Of a stretch of 64,000 bases of DNA, positions 27,430 to 36,613 are shown piece by piece; within the stretch, counting starts at the first letter, position 1; the number at the start of each line of letters is the position of its first letter. The position numbers and the translations under genes were made by a program. Where the stretch lies: assembly GCF_021513135.1 (NCBI RefSeq), contig NZ_CP090981.1, forward strand, positions 2,628,025 through 2,692,024, read 5' to 3'. Source of the DNA: Vibrio sp. SS-MA-C1-2 (lineage in GTDB: Bacteria; Pseudomonadota; Gammaproteobacteria; Enterobacterales; Vibrionaceae). Below the pieces are notes generated by a model. That model saw only the letters and a program-made list of their open reading frames with translations, was not told the origin of the DNA and ran no database searches.

Positions 27430-28638
27430 TTATTCTGCGTCGATAAGGTGCTTACCTAACCAAGTCACTTCACGGTAATGCACAGGATCTGTATCACCTT
27501 CTGTATTGATAAGTAATACAACAGAATCTTTATCTAAGCCCATTTGCTTAAATAGTTCTTCTTTATTTGGGTGATAATGAGCAGCAACTAATAGACCGGC
27601 ACCAACAGCACCTGACTCTCCAGAAACAACGCGAGGATCATTACCTAGTGGGTTACCTAAAACACGCATCCCTAACGCCGCAACTTTGTCTTGGCATGAG
27701 ATAAACTGCGTTGCACAATCTCTTAATACTGGCCAGCCAATTGGGTTTGGCTCACCACACGCAAGACCAACCATAATCGTATCTAAGTCGCCACCTACGT
27801 TAACCATCTCACCGCTTGCATCAACACCTGAACGATAGATACAATCCGCTTGTTCAGGCTCAATGATGATTGAGTGGATATTTTTAGCTCCAAAACGACT
27901 CGCCATATAACCTAATGCGCCACCAGCAAGTGCACCAACACCCGCTTGCAGAACAATATGAGTTGGCTGTTGTAGACCCATTGGTTCCATTTGATCAACA
28001 GCTTCATCAACTAACGTGGTATAACCCTGCATGATCCAAGTTGGGATTTCGGTATAACCTTCCCAGGCCGTATCTTGAACCACTTTCCAACCGCGCTCTT
28101 CAGAGGTTTGGATAGCAAGGCGAACGGTATCATCGTAATTCATGTCCGTTACAATACACTCTGCACCTAATGCACGAATGTTCTCAACACGCTCATCAGC
28201 AGCCCCTTTAGGCATATAAACAACCGCGTTTTGACCTAACTGATTTGCAGCCCAAGCAACACCACGTCCGTGGTTACCATCAGTTGCTGTCGCAAAGGTC
28301 ATTTTTTCAGTAATATCATTTTTTAACTGTTTAAAGTTAAAGTGATTGATATCTAAATTATACTCATCACACATTAAGCGAGCGATAGCATAAGCTCCAC
28401 CTAGCATCTTAAATGCACATAGATCAAAACGCTGTGATTCGTCTTTAACTAAAACTTTATTCACACCAATAGTTTTTGCTAATGTATCCAATGACTGCAA
28501 TGGTGTTGGTTGGTAACCATCAATTTGCTGATGGAAGCTACGCGCTTTTTTTGCTTCATCAAGAGTGAAGAGTGGAGATGTCGCGCCATTAAAATGACGA
28601 TTATCGGCAATATCCATTTTAAGAGTGAATGTCGTCAC
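27430..28638 (-). CDS. ygeX: Diaminopropionate ammonia-lyase (YgeX)
   Basis: PLP enzyme of 402 residues that breaks 2,3-diaminopropionate (and D-serine) to pyruvate and ammonia. The PLP Lys lies in SQRFDLCAFKMLGGAYA (about residues 67-83), and the phosphate-binding Gly-rich loop in VLQAGVGALAGGALGYMA. Further landmarks are ATATDGNHGRGVAWAA and LINTEGDTDPVHY. Length matches E. coli YgeX (398). It lies between ygeW and ygeY, with a spacer of about 140 bp from ygeW containing an inverted repeat. It supplies ammonia and pyruvate in the cluster's pathway. Confidence 0.93.
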   Translation of the reverse strand: MTTFTLKMDIADNRHFNGATSPLFTLDEAKKARSFHQQIDGYQPTPLQSLDTLAKTIGVNKVLVKDESQRFDLCAFKMLGGAYAIARLMCDEYNLDINHFNFKQLKNDITEKMTFATATDGNHGRGVAWAANQLGQNAVVYMPKGAADERVENIRALGAECIVTDMNYDDTVRLAIQTSEERGWKVVQDTAWEGYTEIPTWIMQGYTTLVDEAVDQMEPMGLQQPTHIVLQAGVGALAGGALGYMASRFGAKNIHSIIIEPEQADCIYRSGVDASGEMVNVGGDLDTIMVGLACGEPNPIGWPVLRDCATQFISCQDKVAALGMRVLGNPLGNDPRVVSGESGAVGAGLLVAAHYHPNKEELFKQMGLDKDSVVLLINTEGDTDPVHYREVTWLGKHLIDAE

Positions 28639-28718
28639 GATTGAACCTCATAAATTGAGTCTAATGAGTGGGACGAACGCCCCACCTTGATTATTTTAAT
28701 TTACGTTCTCAGATTAGG

Positions 28719-28751
28719 TTGAAGTTGATGCCAACTTGACGACAACTTCAA
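28719..28751 (-). other. Inverted repeat in the ygeW-ygeX spacer
   Basis: TTGAAGTTG at 28719-28727 and CAACTTCAA at 28743-28751 form a perfect 9-bp stem, with a second GTTG/CAAC pairing possible inside. There is no T-tract on the minus strand. It could be an operator or an mRNA-processing hairpin between the two genes. Confidence 0.45.
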
Positions 28752-28775
28752 TCATATTTGAAGTAGTAAAGGAAA

Positions 28776-29963
28776 TTACTTAACGCGAACTTTTGAGTCT
28801 TTTAGTAACTCTTCAAGCACGGCACCTGGTTCTTGGTACTTACGGTTAAGGATCATTGCAGCAATGATATATGGCTTCCAGCTTGCTTCTTTATAAGTCT
28901 CAATACGATACTTCTCAAATACGCCTTCTGTTACTTCACCTTCTTTACAAGATAGACCTGTGATATCAGCAGGTAGACAGTGCATATATAGTGCTTCACC
29001 ACCTTTAGTGCGCGTCATCATCTCTTCAGTACAATGCCACTCTTTGTGCTTAGCATTCTCAGCTAGACACTCTTGCTCTAATGCTTTAAGTCCATCATGG
29101 TCATTGGCACGAAGAAGTTCAGTACGCTTGCCCATCACTTGGTAAGGCGCCCAAGACTTAGGATAAACGATGTCTGCACCGTCAAATGCTTCTTCCATTG
29201 TGTTAACTTGAGCGAAAGAACCGCCAGATAGCTCAGCATTCTTACGTGCTTCTTCAACCACTTCAGGAATTAGGTCATAACCTTCTGGGTGAGCTAATGT
29301 CACATCCATACCGAAGCGAGTCATCAGACCGATGATTCCTTGTGGTACAGATAATGGCTTACCGTAGCTTGGCGAGTATGCCCATGTCATTGCAATTTTC
29401 TTACCTTTAAGCTCTTCTAAGCTACCGAAGTGCTCTTGTAACCATGCAAGGTCAGCCATAGATTGCGTTGGGTGGTCAATATCACACTGTAGGTTTACGA
29501 TAGCTGGACGCTGTGGCAGTACACCTTCTTTGAAACCATCATCAAGAGCTTCACCAACTTCACGCATGTATGCGTTACCCGCACCTAAATACATGTCATC
29601 ACGGATACCAATAACATCTGCACAGAAAGAGATCATGTTTGCTGTTTCACGAACAGTTTCGCCGTGTGCAATCTGTGATTTCCCTTCATCTAGATCTTGT
29701 TGAGCTAGACCCAGCATGTTAATTGCTGATGCATAAGAGAAGCGTGTACGAGTTGAATTATCACGGAATAAGGAGATACCTAAACCATTATTAAATACGT
29801 TAGTTGCGATATTTTCGCCACGCATTGCTTTTAAAGCTTCTGCAGTTTTTAGGACACGTTCAAGCTCTGCCGGAGTTTGTTCCCATGTTAATAGAAAATC
29901 TTTTTCACTTAAGTTAGAATCTAATTCGTTTATCTCTTTAATTAATTCATTAACATTCTTCAT
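28776..29963 (-). CDS. ygeW: YgeW knotted carbamoyltransferase
   Basis: Aspartate/ornithine carbamoyltransferase-superfamily protein of 395 residues, matching YgeW (396 in E. coli). The carbamoyl-phosphate loop reads LFRDNSTRTRFSYASA (about residues 65-80), a variant of the STRTR motif. Other landmarks are IVNLQCDIDHPTQSMADL and YMHCLPADITGLSC. The acceptor substrate of YgeW is not known. It is the first gene of the cluster, starting at ATG 29963 behind AAAGGAC and about 114 nt downstream of a sigma-54 promoter-like element. The divergent ygeV regulator is the likely activator. Confidence 0.93.
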   Translation of the reverse strand: MKNVNELIKEINELDSNLSEKDFLLTWEQTPAELERVLKTAEALKAMRGENIATNVFNNGLGISLFRDNSTRTRFSYASAINMLGLAQQDLDEGKSQIAHGETVRETANMISFCADVIGIRDDMYLGAGNAYMREVGEALDDGFKEGVLPQRPAIVNLQCDIDHPTQSMADLAWLQEHFGSLEELKGKKIAMTWAYSPSYGKPLSVPQGIIGLMTRFGMDVTLAHPEGYDLIPEVVEEARKNAELSGGSFAQVNTMEEAFDGADIVYPKSWAPYQVMGKRTELLRANDHDGLKALEQECLAENAKHKEWHCTEEMMTRTKGGEALYMHCLPADITGLSCKEGEVTEGVFEKYRIETYKEASWKPYIIAAMILNRKYQEPGAVLEELLKDSKVRVK

Positions 29964-30076
29964 TTTTTATTGTCCTTTACAATTTATAATTTCTTGTAAT
30001 TAAATTTCTTATTGTTTGCTGTTTTTTGTCACTCTATTTTTTCATTCAGGATTATTTCGCTGAGTTACTTATACAT

Positions 30077-30094
30077 AAGCGATATCTGTGCCAA
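30077..30094 (-). promoter_or_regulatory. Sigma-54 (-24/-12) promoter-like element for ygeW
   Basis: On the minus strand TTGGCACAGATATCGCTT matches TGGCAC-N5-TTGC with GG and GC exactly one helical turn plus two bases apart, as required, and one mismatch in the -12 box. The divergent gene is a sigma-54 activator, which supports the call. Confidence 0.75.
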
Positions 30095-30157
30095 TTAAAA
30101 CAAAATAAGCAAATAAATACCTAAGCCACTGAAAAGTAAGTAAGTTATATTTATACA

Positions 30158-30171
30158 ATGATCGAGATCAA
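30158..30171. promoter_or_regulatory. FNR/CRP-family binding-site-like palindrome
   Basis: ATGAT-CGAG-ATCAA differs from the FNR consensus TTGAT-N4-ATCAA at one base; the inner TGAT/ATCA half-sites are perfect. It lies about 65 bp upstream of the sigma-54 element. Anaerobic control would suit a fermentative catabolic cluster. Confidence 0.5.
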
Positions 30172-30202
30172 ATATTAATAAGTGATCACCATCACGAATA
30201 TT
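30171..30202. promoter_or_regulatory. Nested inverted repeat, possible YgeV binding site
   Basis: AATATT at both ends (30171-30176 and 30197-30202) encloses GTGAT-CACC-ATCAC (30182-30195). Being about 80-110 bp upstream of the sigma-54 promoter, it sits where enhancer-type sites occur. The binding protein is a guess. Confidence 0.4.
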
Positions 30203-30528
30203 TTTTTATCATTTATTCTCATAATCACCAAAATGATAGTGATAGATTCAATGACTTATCATATTGATATTCTCAAGTATCTTTTACTATCAATAAATAT
30301 CTCATAGTCGATAATTATCAAAAATTTATAATGGGGAATTTCAATCATTAATAGATATAAAATAATATCTGTAAAAACAAAAAATGCACTTTGAATAACA
30401 TTTATACGATTCAGGTCAAATAAATTAATAACAATTTAATTTAAGGTATGTAATAACACTCATATTTAACACAACGAGTAGATTTAAGGGATTTCTAATC
30501 GGTATTAACTTTGACGAAAGGGATAAAA

Positions 30529-32316
30529 ATGAGCGGACAGACAAATAACCTAAACATTCAGCCTGTTTCAGAATTGATGAAACTACAACCAACAATCATC
30601 AAATTTAGCAAGATGTTATCTGCCATTTTAAAAATCGATGTTGAGGTTGTTGATGCTAATTTAGTCCGAATAGCAGGTACCGGTCCTTACGATCATGCAT
30701 TCGGTCAACCACTTTCAACAAGCTCCCGTCTCTTCCGTTACATTATTGAAAATAAGAAAGAGAAGGTGGTCGTTAAATCTCACAATGATCCTTTGTGTAT
30801 TGAATGTCAAACTCGCGATAATTGCCAAGAAACGGCATTTATTGGGGTGCCAATATTAATATCTGAACGCTGTATTGGTGTGATTAGTTTAGCGGCATTC
30901 AACCAGCAGCAACAACAAGATATTCAAGAGAACACTCAAACATTTACTGAGTATGTTCGTCATATTGCTCAAGTCTTTGTCACTAGCTTGACCGAAAACA
31001 ATAAACATAATAACGATATTGATCAGATATTTATTCGTTTAATTGAAGATATGGATCAAGGGGTTTTAGTTTTAGATCAGCAAGCCCATGTTAGATTTGG
31101 TAATCAAGTCGCATTGAACTATTTAAACCTCACTAACGGTTCACTGGCTAATGCTAAAGTTAAGATAGAAACATTAAGTCAACATCATATTCTTGATGGC
31201 CACCAACAACACATCATCTCTCTTGGATCCAGACAAGAGCTAGTCATGGGATTATTTCACCAAATAAAAGAGCAACAATTGTTCTTAATGTCTTATTTCC
31301 AACCTAATCATATTGCAGTTCCTCGTCATGACGACCCTCACCTGTCACCAATTGTTGGTGAATGTAAACAGATGTTAGCCATTAAACGCTTACTTTCTCG
31401 AATTGCTAATAGTCCGTCTAGCGTTCTTATTCATGGTGAAAGTGGCACCGGAAAGGAAGTGATCGCCAAAGCCATTCATTCATCAAGTCAGAGTATTCAC
31501 CAACCTTTTATCGCCATTAACTGTGCCGCTATTCCTGAGCACTTACTTGAGAGTGAGTTATTTGGCTATGTCAAAGGAGCATTCACTGGCGCATCAACCA
31601 AGGGAAAAATTGGGCTGATTCAAGCTGCAAATAAAGGCACACTTTTCCTTGATGAAATTGGCGATATGTCGATGTCACTACAAGCCAAGTTATTACGAGT
31701 ATTAGAAGAGCGGGAGGTGATGCCGATTGGAGCAAATAAAGCCGTCACTGTTGATATTCGGATCATCTCAGCAACCAACCAAGATTTCCATAAAATGATT
31801 CAAGAAGGCAGATTCAGAGAAGATCTCTATTATCGCTTAAATGTCATCCCTGTTTTTTTACCTCCACTGCGAGAAAGAGATGGAGATATAGATAAGTTAG
31901 CTCACCACTTTTTAGACCATCATAGTCGAAAGATTGGTGTCCCTTACCCCGGTATGACACCAGAAACCATCGAAGCGTTAAATCATTATCGTTGGCCGGG
32001 TAATGTCAGGGAATTAAGTAATCTCATGGAGTATTTAATTAATATTGTACCAACGGGGGAAACCATCGATCTTGATTTGCTGCCTCCTTATATCGAGACC
32101 CAAACACCTCATAAGCCTTCTGTCTCTACCATAAAAGTACATCCAGCAAATCAAAGCCATGAAGAAACATTAGAAGAGATGGAAGCGGAACAGATAAGTA
32201 AGGTATTAAAGCGGGTAAGCAGCCGCAAGATCGCGGCAAAAGAATTGGGGATCGGTATCGCAACGTTATATCGAAAAATCAAGAAGTACCAATTGAATGA
32301 AATAGAGACACCCTAA
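30529..32316 (+). CDS. ygeV: YgeV-like sigma-54-dependent activator
   Basis: Enhancer-binding regulator of 595 residues (YgeV of E. coli is 592). The N-terminal sensory region (about 1-270) includes the Cys-bearing stretch CIECQTRDNCQE and a PAS-like part. The AAA+ domain (about 280-510) has Walker A HGESGTGKEVIAKAIH, the sigma-54 contact loop GAFTGAS and Walker B TLFLDEIGDM. The C-terminus is a Fis-type helix-turn-helix (RKIAAKELGIGIATLYRKI). ATG 30529 behind AAAGGGAT is preferred to an in-frame TTG six codons upstream. It is divergent from ygeW, which has a sigma-54 promoter. The ligand is unknown; the N-terminal cysteines hint at a metal or redox input. Confidence 0.9.
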   Translation: MSGQTNNLNIQPVSELMKLQPTIIKFSKMLSAILKIDVEVVDANLVRIAGTGPYDHAFGQPLSTSSRLFRYIIENKKEKVVVKSHNDPLCIECQTRDNCQETAFIGVPILISERCIGVISLAAFNQQQQQDIQENTQTFTEYVRHIAQVFVTSLTENNKHNNDIDQIFIRLIEDMDQGVLVLDQQAHVRFGNQVALNYLNLTNGSLANAKVKIETLSQHHILDGHQQHIISLGSRQELVMGLFHQIKEQQLFLMSYFQPNHIAVPRHDDPHLSPIVGECKQMLAIKRLLSRIANSPSSVLIHGESGTGKEVIAKAIHSSSQSIHQPFIAINCAAIPEHLLESELFGYVKGAFTGASTKGKIGLIQAANKGTLFLDEIGDMSMSLQAKLLRVLEEREVMPIGANKAVTVDIRIISATNQDFHKMIQEGRFREDLYYRLNVIPVFLPPLRERDGDIDKLAHHFLDHHSRKIGVPYPGMTPETIEALNHYRWPGNVRELSNLMEYLINIVPTGETIDLDLLPPYIETQTPHKPSVSTIKVHPANQSHEETLEEMEAEQISKVLKRVSSRKIAAKELGIGIATLYRKIKKYQLNEIETP

Positions 32317-32397
32317 CAGCCAAGAGAATTGAAGTTGCTATCGAACGATCAAGAGAGACTATCGCTAGCAACGTCAAATAACGCGAATGATTCAACA

Positions 32398-33384
32398 TTA
32401 ACCTTCAAGCAAAACCTGCATCTCTCGATTCGCTTGCTGCCACTGATCTGTAGCCTGTAATTCAGACAAGGTAAAAGTAGACTTTTTCTGCAACGATACC
32501 GCTTTAGAAACCTCACTGATGGTTAGATGATCGAGAACCTCAACCGCAGAGTTTCGATTATTACACATCAAGACCATATCACAACCCGCATCTAATGATT
32601 GCTGCGCTCGTTCCGATGGTGAGCCCATAATCGCTGCACCTTCCATACTTAAGTCATCAGAAAATACAATTCCTTCAAAGTTCAGTTGTTGACGTAATAC
32701 TTTTTTGAGCCAGAACTCAGATCCACTTGCAGGGATTTGATCATAATGAGAGTAGATAACATGGGCGGGCATGATTGCATCTAATAACCCAGCAGTAATC
32801 TGTTGTCTAAAAATTTCCATATCATCGCTGATAATGGTATCTCGAGGGTCAAAAGGGGTCTCTAAATGAGAATCAGCAGTCACACCCCCATGACCAGGAA
32901 AGTGTTTTCCTGTTGTTGCCATCCCTACAGATTTCATTCCCTTCATATAAGCGCGACTAAAACGAAGGATCTCTGGGCTATGATTACTAAAGGCACGGTT
33001 CCCAATCGCTTTTGATTGATGACCTTTATCTAAAACAGGCGCAAAGCTTAAATCAATATCGTGAGCAATCAGCTCTGCCGCCATTAACCAGCCAGCTTGT
33101 TGTGCGACGTTTTCACCTTGCTGGCAATCTACCAATGTTTGTGCGGCTGGAATACGAGTAAATCCCTCTTTAAAGCGTTGCACTCGTCCACCTTCTTGAT
33201 CGACACCAATAAGAATTGGTCGTTTAGCTGCAACACGAATTTGACGGTTTAACTCAATTAACTGCTGATTATCATGATAGTTACAAGCAAAGTGAATCAC
33301 ACCACCCACTGTTGGGTGAGCCAATACCTCACGATCTTCTGCGGTTAACTCATACCCTTCTACATCCAGCCATAACGGTCCCAT
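32398..33384 (-). CDS. nagZ: Beta-N-acetylglucosaminidase NagZ (peptidoglycan recycling)
   Basis: Cytoplasmic family-3 glycoside hydrolase of 328 residues that removes GlcNAc from anhydro-muropeptides during cell-wall recycling. Diagnostic motifs are [17 protein letters not shown], the flexible catalytic loop [14 protein letters not shown] (general acid/base Asp-His dyad) and the nucleophile Asp in [13 protein letters not shown]. Length matches Vibrio and E. coli NagZ (about 330-341). ATG 33384 lies behind AAAGGATAAGAG. A perfect palindrome derived from the intergenic repeat lies just upstream in its promoter region. Confidence 0.95.
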   Translation of the reverse strand: MGPLWLDVEGYELTAEDREVLAHPTVGGVIHFACNYHDNQQLIELNRQIRVAAKRPILIGVDQEGGRVQRFKEGFTRIPAAQTLVDCQQGENVAQQAGWLMAAELIAHDIDLSFAPVLDKGHQSKAIGNRAFSNHSPEILRFSRAYMKGMKSVGMATTGKHFPGHGGVTADSHLETPFDPRDTIISDDMEIFRQQITAGLLDAIMPAHVIYSHYDQIPASGSEFWLKKVLRQQLNFEGIVFSDDLSMEGAAIMGSPSERAQQSLDAGCDMVLMCNNRNSAVEVLDHLTISEVSKAVSLQKKSTFTLSELQATDQWQQANREMQVLLEG

Positions 33385-33413
33385 GCTCTTATCCTTTGAA
33401 TTAATTGAGAGAA

Positions 33414-33490
33414 TTTTAAATTATATACCTAAAGTAATTAGTGTTACTAGTAGATAGCAATTCCAATTACTTTAGGTATATAATTTAAAA
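33414..33490. repeat. Perfect palindrome made from repeat ends (copy 10)
   Basis: Arms 33414-33439 and 33465-33490 are perfectly complementary over 26 bp with a 25-nt loop. Each arm carries the family's left end, ATATACCTAAAGTAATT, so this looks like two left ends facing each other after loss of the centre. It sits between divergent nagZ and the peptidase gene and could form a strong cruciform or RNA hairpin. Confidence 0.9.
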
Positions 33491-33616
33491 GGTTATTTCA
33501 GCTTAACCCTCAGATAAACAATAACTAAATATCCAACCAGTTTTATATTGCTAGGCAGTTTGTGAAATTATTTGCTATCCTAACCCTCATAATTTAACAA
33601 ATCATTAAGGGAATTT

Positions 33617-34654
33617 ATGAAGAAGTACCTCGCGCCATTAACAGCACTACTTGCAACTTTGCTCTCCTTCAATGCAGCGGCTGATTATCAGCCTACTGAC
33701 CTTTTTAAAATCCAAGGACTTTCGATCGGTCAAGCTCAAGATAAAGAAGGCGTAACGGGTGTCACGGTTCTGCGCTTCGATAAAGGGGCCGTAGCCGGTG
33801 TCGACGTTCGAGGTGCAGCACCTGGCACTCGTGAAACCGATCTTCTTCGTCCTGAAAACTTAGTACAACAAGTCAATGCTATTGTGCTCTCTGGTGGCAG
33901 TGCTTATGGCTTAGATAGTATGACAGGCGTGATGAAGTACCTTGGAGATAATGACATTGGCTTTGATGTGGGTGTTGCTAAAGTACCGATTGTTACCGGT
34001 GCCGTGTTGTTTGATTTAACCATTGGTGATCCTAAAAGTAGACCCGATGCCACCATGGGTTATCAAGCCACAAAATCTGCCAATCGAACTGAATTTAAAG
34101 AGGGCTCTTTTGGTGCAGGAACAGGGGCGACTGTCGGTAAGATCGCTGGCGGCAAACGTTCAACCAAAAGTGGTATTGGCAGTTATGTGATTGAATTTGA
34201 TTCAGGTTTAGTTATCGGTGCCATTGTTGCCGTTAACGCTTGGGGTGACGTAACAAAAGATGGCCAAGTCTACGCAGGCACTCGTTCTGAAGATGGTAAA
34301 TCGTTTGTGTCAGGCAAGGATTTAATCGTGGACGGTCTCGCATCTAAAGGCTTTGCTGGACGTAACACAACGATTGGTGTCATTGTCACCAATGCTAAAT
34401 TGACAAAAACTCAAGCATTGAAGATCGCTCAAATGGGACATGATGGCTATGCTCGTGCGATTAATCCAGTCCATTCGATGTATGATGGTGATACCCTATT
34501 TGCAGCAGGTACTGGTGAAATAGAAGTAACAGATATTAACTCAATTGGTGTAGTGGGTGCTGAAGTTGTTCAACAAGCGATTTACCGTGCGGTTGAAAGT
34601 GCCGAATCTTTAGGGGGGTTACCGACTCGAAACGAGATTACCAGTAATCAATAA
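33617..34654 (+). CDS. Exported P1-family (S58, DmpA-like) aminopeptidase
   Basis: N-terminal-nucleophile hydrolase of 345 residues with a signal peptide (residues 1-22, ending NAAA). The DmpA/peptidase P1 fold is indicated by VVLSGGSAYGLD-like IVLSGGSAYGLDSMTG near residue 98, FGAGTGATVGK near 174, and RNTTIGVIVTNAKLTK near 250, where an Asn-Thr bond is the expected autocleavage site that makes Thr the nucleophile. Family members are D-esterases or aminopeptidases for small peptides. It stands alone, with a bidirectional-type terminator between it and the convergent bat operon. Confidence 0.85.
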   Translation: MKKYLAPLTALLATLLSFNAAADYQPTDLFKIQGLSIGQAQDKEGVTGVTVLRFDKGAVAGVDVRGAAPGTRETDLLRPENLVQQVNAIVLSGGSAYGLDSMTGVMKYLGDNDIGFDVGVAKVPIVTGAVLFDLTIGDPKSRPDATMGYQATKSANRTEFKEGSFGAGTGATVGKIAGGKRSTKSGIGSYVIEFDSGLVIGAIVAVNAWGDVTKDGQVYAGTRSEDGKSFVSGKDLIVDGLASKGFAGRNTTIGVIVTNAKLTKTQALKIAQMGHDGYARAINPVHSMYDGDTLFAAGTGEIEVTDINSIGVVGAEVVQQAIYRAVESAESLGGLPTRNEITSNQ

Positions 34655-34707
34655 TCTCTTTTAATGAATGATGTTTATTTAAGTGCCTAACTTAAGTTCC
34701 TCTCATA

Positions 34708-34753
34708 AAAATAAGCTCGCTGAACTTTTCATAGAGCCGTGAGCTTATTTTTT
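34708..34753. terminator. Bidirectional-type terminator between convergent genes
   Basis: AAATAAGCTC at 34708-34718 pairs with GAGCTTATTT at 34741-34750, followed by more T. A-rich and T-rich flanks on both sides suit termination of both the peptidase gene (plus) and the bat operon (minus). Confidence 0.85.
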
Positions 34754-34789
34754 CTTTGCCTTTTGGTTTTTTCGCTTTTTCTCACTTAA

Positions 34790-36613
34790 TTAAGGCTCTA
34801 ACTCAGCAAGAGATTGGGAGTTATTGTCTCCTTTTAACCCTTTTTTACTCTGCTGTTTTTGAGCTCTCTTTAATAACCCTAACAATACCTCTTTATCCCA
34901 ATGCGGTTGTTCGGGATCTTGATTCTCCTGTCGACTAAATTGAGCTTTCTCCATTAACGTCACTTGCTGCTGGATCTGCGAAAGCAATTCACTATCAAGG
35001 GTTGAGAAATCACTATGACGATAAAGAGTTCTAAACTCAATGCTTGCGCCTCTCAGCAGTGCATCTATCAGCTTGCCAATAGAATTGGTATCTGAACGAC
35101 GAATTATGTCATTCGACAGTGATAAGGAAGATGGCTGTTTTTTCGATTTAAGCCATAACCAAGAACAAAGAAATAGCGTGATTAACCAAAGTCCTGCCAG
35201 AATAAATACGGCGATCTCTAAGCTATTCTTTTTCTCTTGTAATTGACGGTAATCATCAAGACTCACTGAGTTTTTATTTGCTACATTTACGTCGGTATTT
35301 ACACTTTTATCCTTTTGATCAGCTTGAGTCTGATTAGCGATAACAGGTGTTGAGCTAACGTGACTTCCACCATTATTATTAATAGCCGCCGATTTATCTT
35401 GTGTCACCTTCAACGTTAAGCCATCAATTGTTGCTGTTTGTGATTTTTTATTGATGGTATCGAACCAATTAACCGTTAAGCTAGGAAGCGAAATATCTCC
35501 AGCTTGACGAGGAATAATCGCCTTTTTCAATGTCATTACCATCGCGTTACCTTGTTGCTGATACTCAGCTTTTTCAGGGTAAACTTTAACCGAATTGGGA
35601 TACTGAATATTAATATCAGGGAACTGGGTTGAATCAAATCCAGTAATCATGAGTTTAATGGTACGTGTTACTGGCTCACCAATTTTTGCTTCGACTATTT
35701 TTGAATTTGTTACGGTAGAAGCCGGTTCTTGACTACCAACATCTGGTTGCCAATCTTGCGTTAACGTTAATTTAGAGGTCGGTAACCAAAGCCCTTTAAC
35801 TCCCTCTGGTTTAGCTAAAACCTCAACATCAATATCACTGGCTTTCTTGGCAATCGGGATCGCTAATGATGAACTAAATGGATTTTGTCCACCTTGAATT
35901 TTTGAAGCTTGGAACTCCGCACCATGAAGCGTTGTCGTACTTGCTTCTGTCGCCATCACCTGATAAATACGTTCGAGTACAATATAAGTGCGGCCATTAA
36001 CCACTGTTCGATATTGATTATCTTTGCCCGTCTGTTTAACGGTTAGTCCGTTACCTTGAGGTGCAGTAATAGAAGCACTATCCGTTTGAACACCAATCAT
36101 TACTGTCAATTTGAGATTGGTGGATTCCCCGACATACAATGTTTTTTTATCTAATTGAGAGTGAACAACAATATCTTGATTATCTGCTTTAACGTTGTCT
36201 GTTGATTTCATCGCACGTATGGTAATGGGGGCAGTTTGATCACCTGCAATCGTCAAAGGCGGAATGGTTAGATTACCCACTTTTTTCGCTGCAATAGCTA
36301 CCGTCCAACGAGTCTCTCGACTAAATTTACCATTGATACTGCGCATGCTGTTGCTAACACTTGGTCGCCCCATCAGAAAATCGGCTTGCAGCGGTGAGAG
36401 ATCCAAGGAATCAACATTGACATTCTTATTAGTTGTAATTTGTAGTTGAAAGGCACTATTTACCTCGACAACATTCTTTGAAACCGTTGCGATAGTCTCC
36501 GCATTAGCATTGATTGAAAACAGTGAAAATAGTGCAAATATCCAGAGCAAGAAAAACCCTTTTTTGTTGCTACTGTTTACTTTAGAGCTGTTTACCATAA
36601 AGTATTTTACCAT
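34790..36613 (-). CDS. batD: BatD-like protein
   Basis: Membrane-anchored periplasmic protein of 607 residues, the last gene of the MoxR/Bat operon. It has a signal peptide (about 20-39, ending INANA), repeated beta-sandwich BatD/OFTp domains (about 40-400), one membrane helix (about 465-485) and a cytoplasmic C-terminal region with a Gln/Lys-rich tail. Bat proteins form a membrane complex with VWA partners and are linked to stress tolerance; the biochemical role is not defined. The ATG at 36613 overlaps the upstream gene by 7 bp. Confidence 0.85.
   Translation of the reverse strand: MVKYFMVNSSKVNSSNKKGFFLLWIFALFSLFSINANAETIATVSKNVVEVNSAFQLQITTNKNVNVDSLDLSPLQADFLMGRPSVSNSMRSINGKFSRETRWTVAIAAKKVGNLTIPPLTIAGDQTAPITIRAMKSTDNVKADNQDIVVHSQLDKKTLYVGESTNLKLTVMIGVQTDSASITAPQGNGLTVKQTGKDNQYRTVVNGRTYIVLERIYQVMATEASTTTLHGAEFQASKIQGGQNPFSSSLAIPIAKKASDIDVEVLAKPEGVKGLWLPTSKLTLTQDWQPDVGSQEPASTVTNSKIVEAKIGEPVTRTIKLMITGFDSTQFPDINIQYPNSVKVYPEKAEYQQQGNAMVMTLKKAIIPRQAGDISLPSLTVNWFDTINKKSQTATIDGLTLKVTQDKSAAINNNGGSHVSSTPVIANQTQADQKDKSVNTDVNVANKNSVSLDDYRQLQEKKNSLEIAVFILAGLWLITLFLCSWLWLKSKKQPSSLSLSNDIIRRSDTNSIGKLIDALLRGASIEFRTLYRHSDFSTLDSELLSQIQQQVTLMEKAQFSRQENQDPEQPHWDKEVLLGLLKRAQKQQSKKGLKGDNNSQSLAELEP

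Larger units (their letters stand above)
29964..30528. promoter_or_regulatory. Divergent control region between ygeW and ygeV
   Basis: AT-rich 565 bp. It contains a sigma-54 promoter-like element (30077-30094) directed at ygeW, an FNR/CRP-like palindrome (30158-30171) and a further inverted repeat that may be an activator site (30171-30202). Toward ygeV only AT-rich sequence is seen; its promoter was not assigned. Confidence 0.65.

Noticed and set aside
32325..32390. Possible further repeat copy between ygeV and nagZ
   Set aside because: Only scattered words (TTGAAGTTGCTA and CTAGCAACGTCAA) resemble the family; too degenerate to count.
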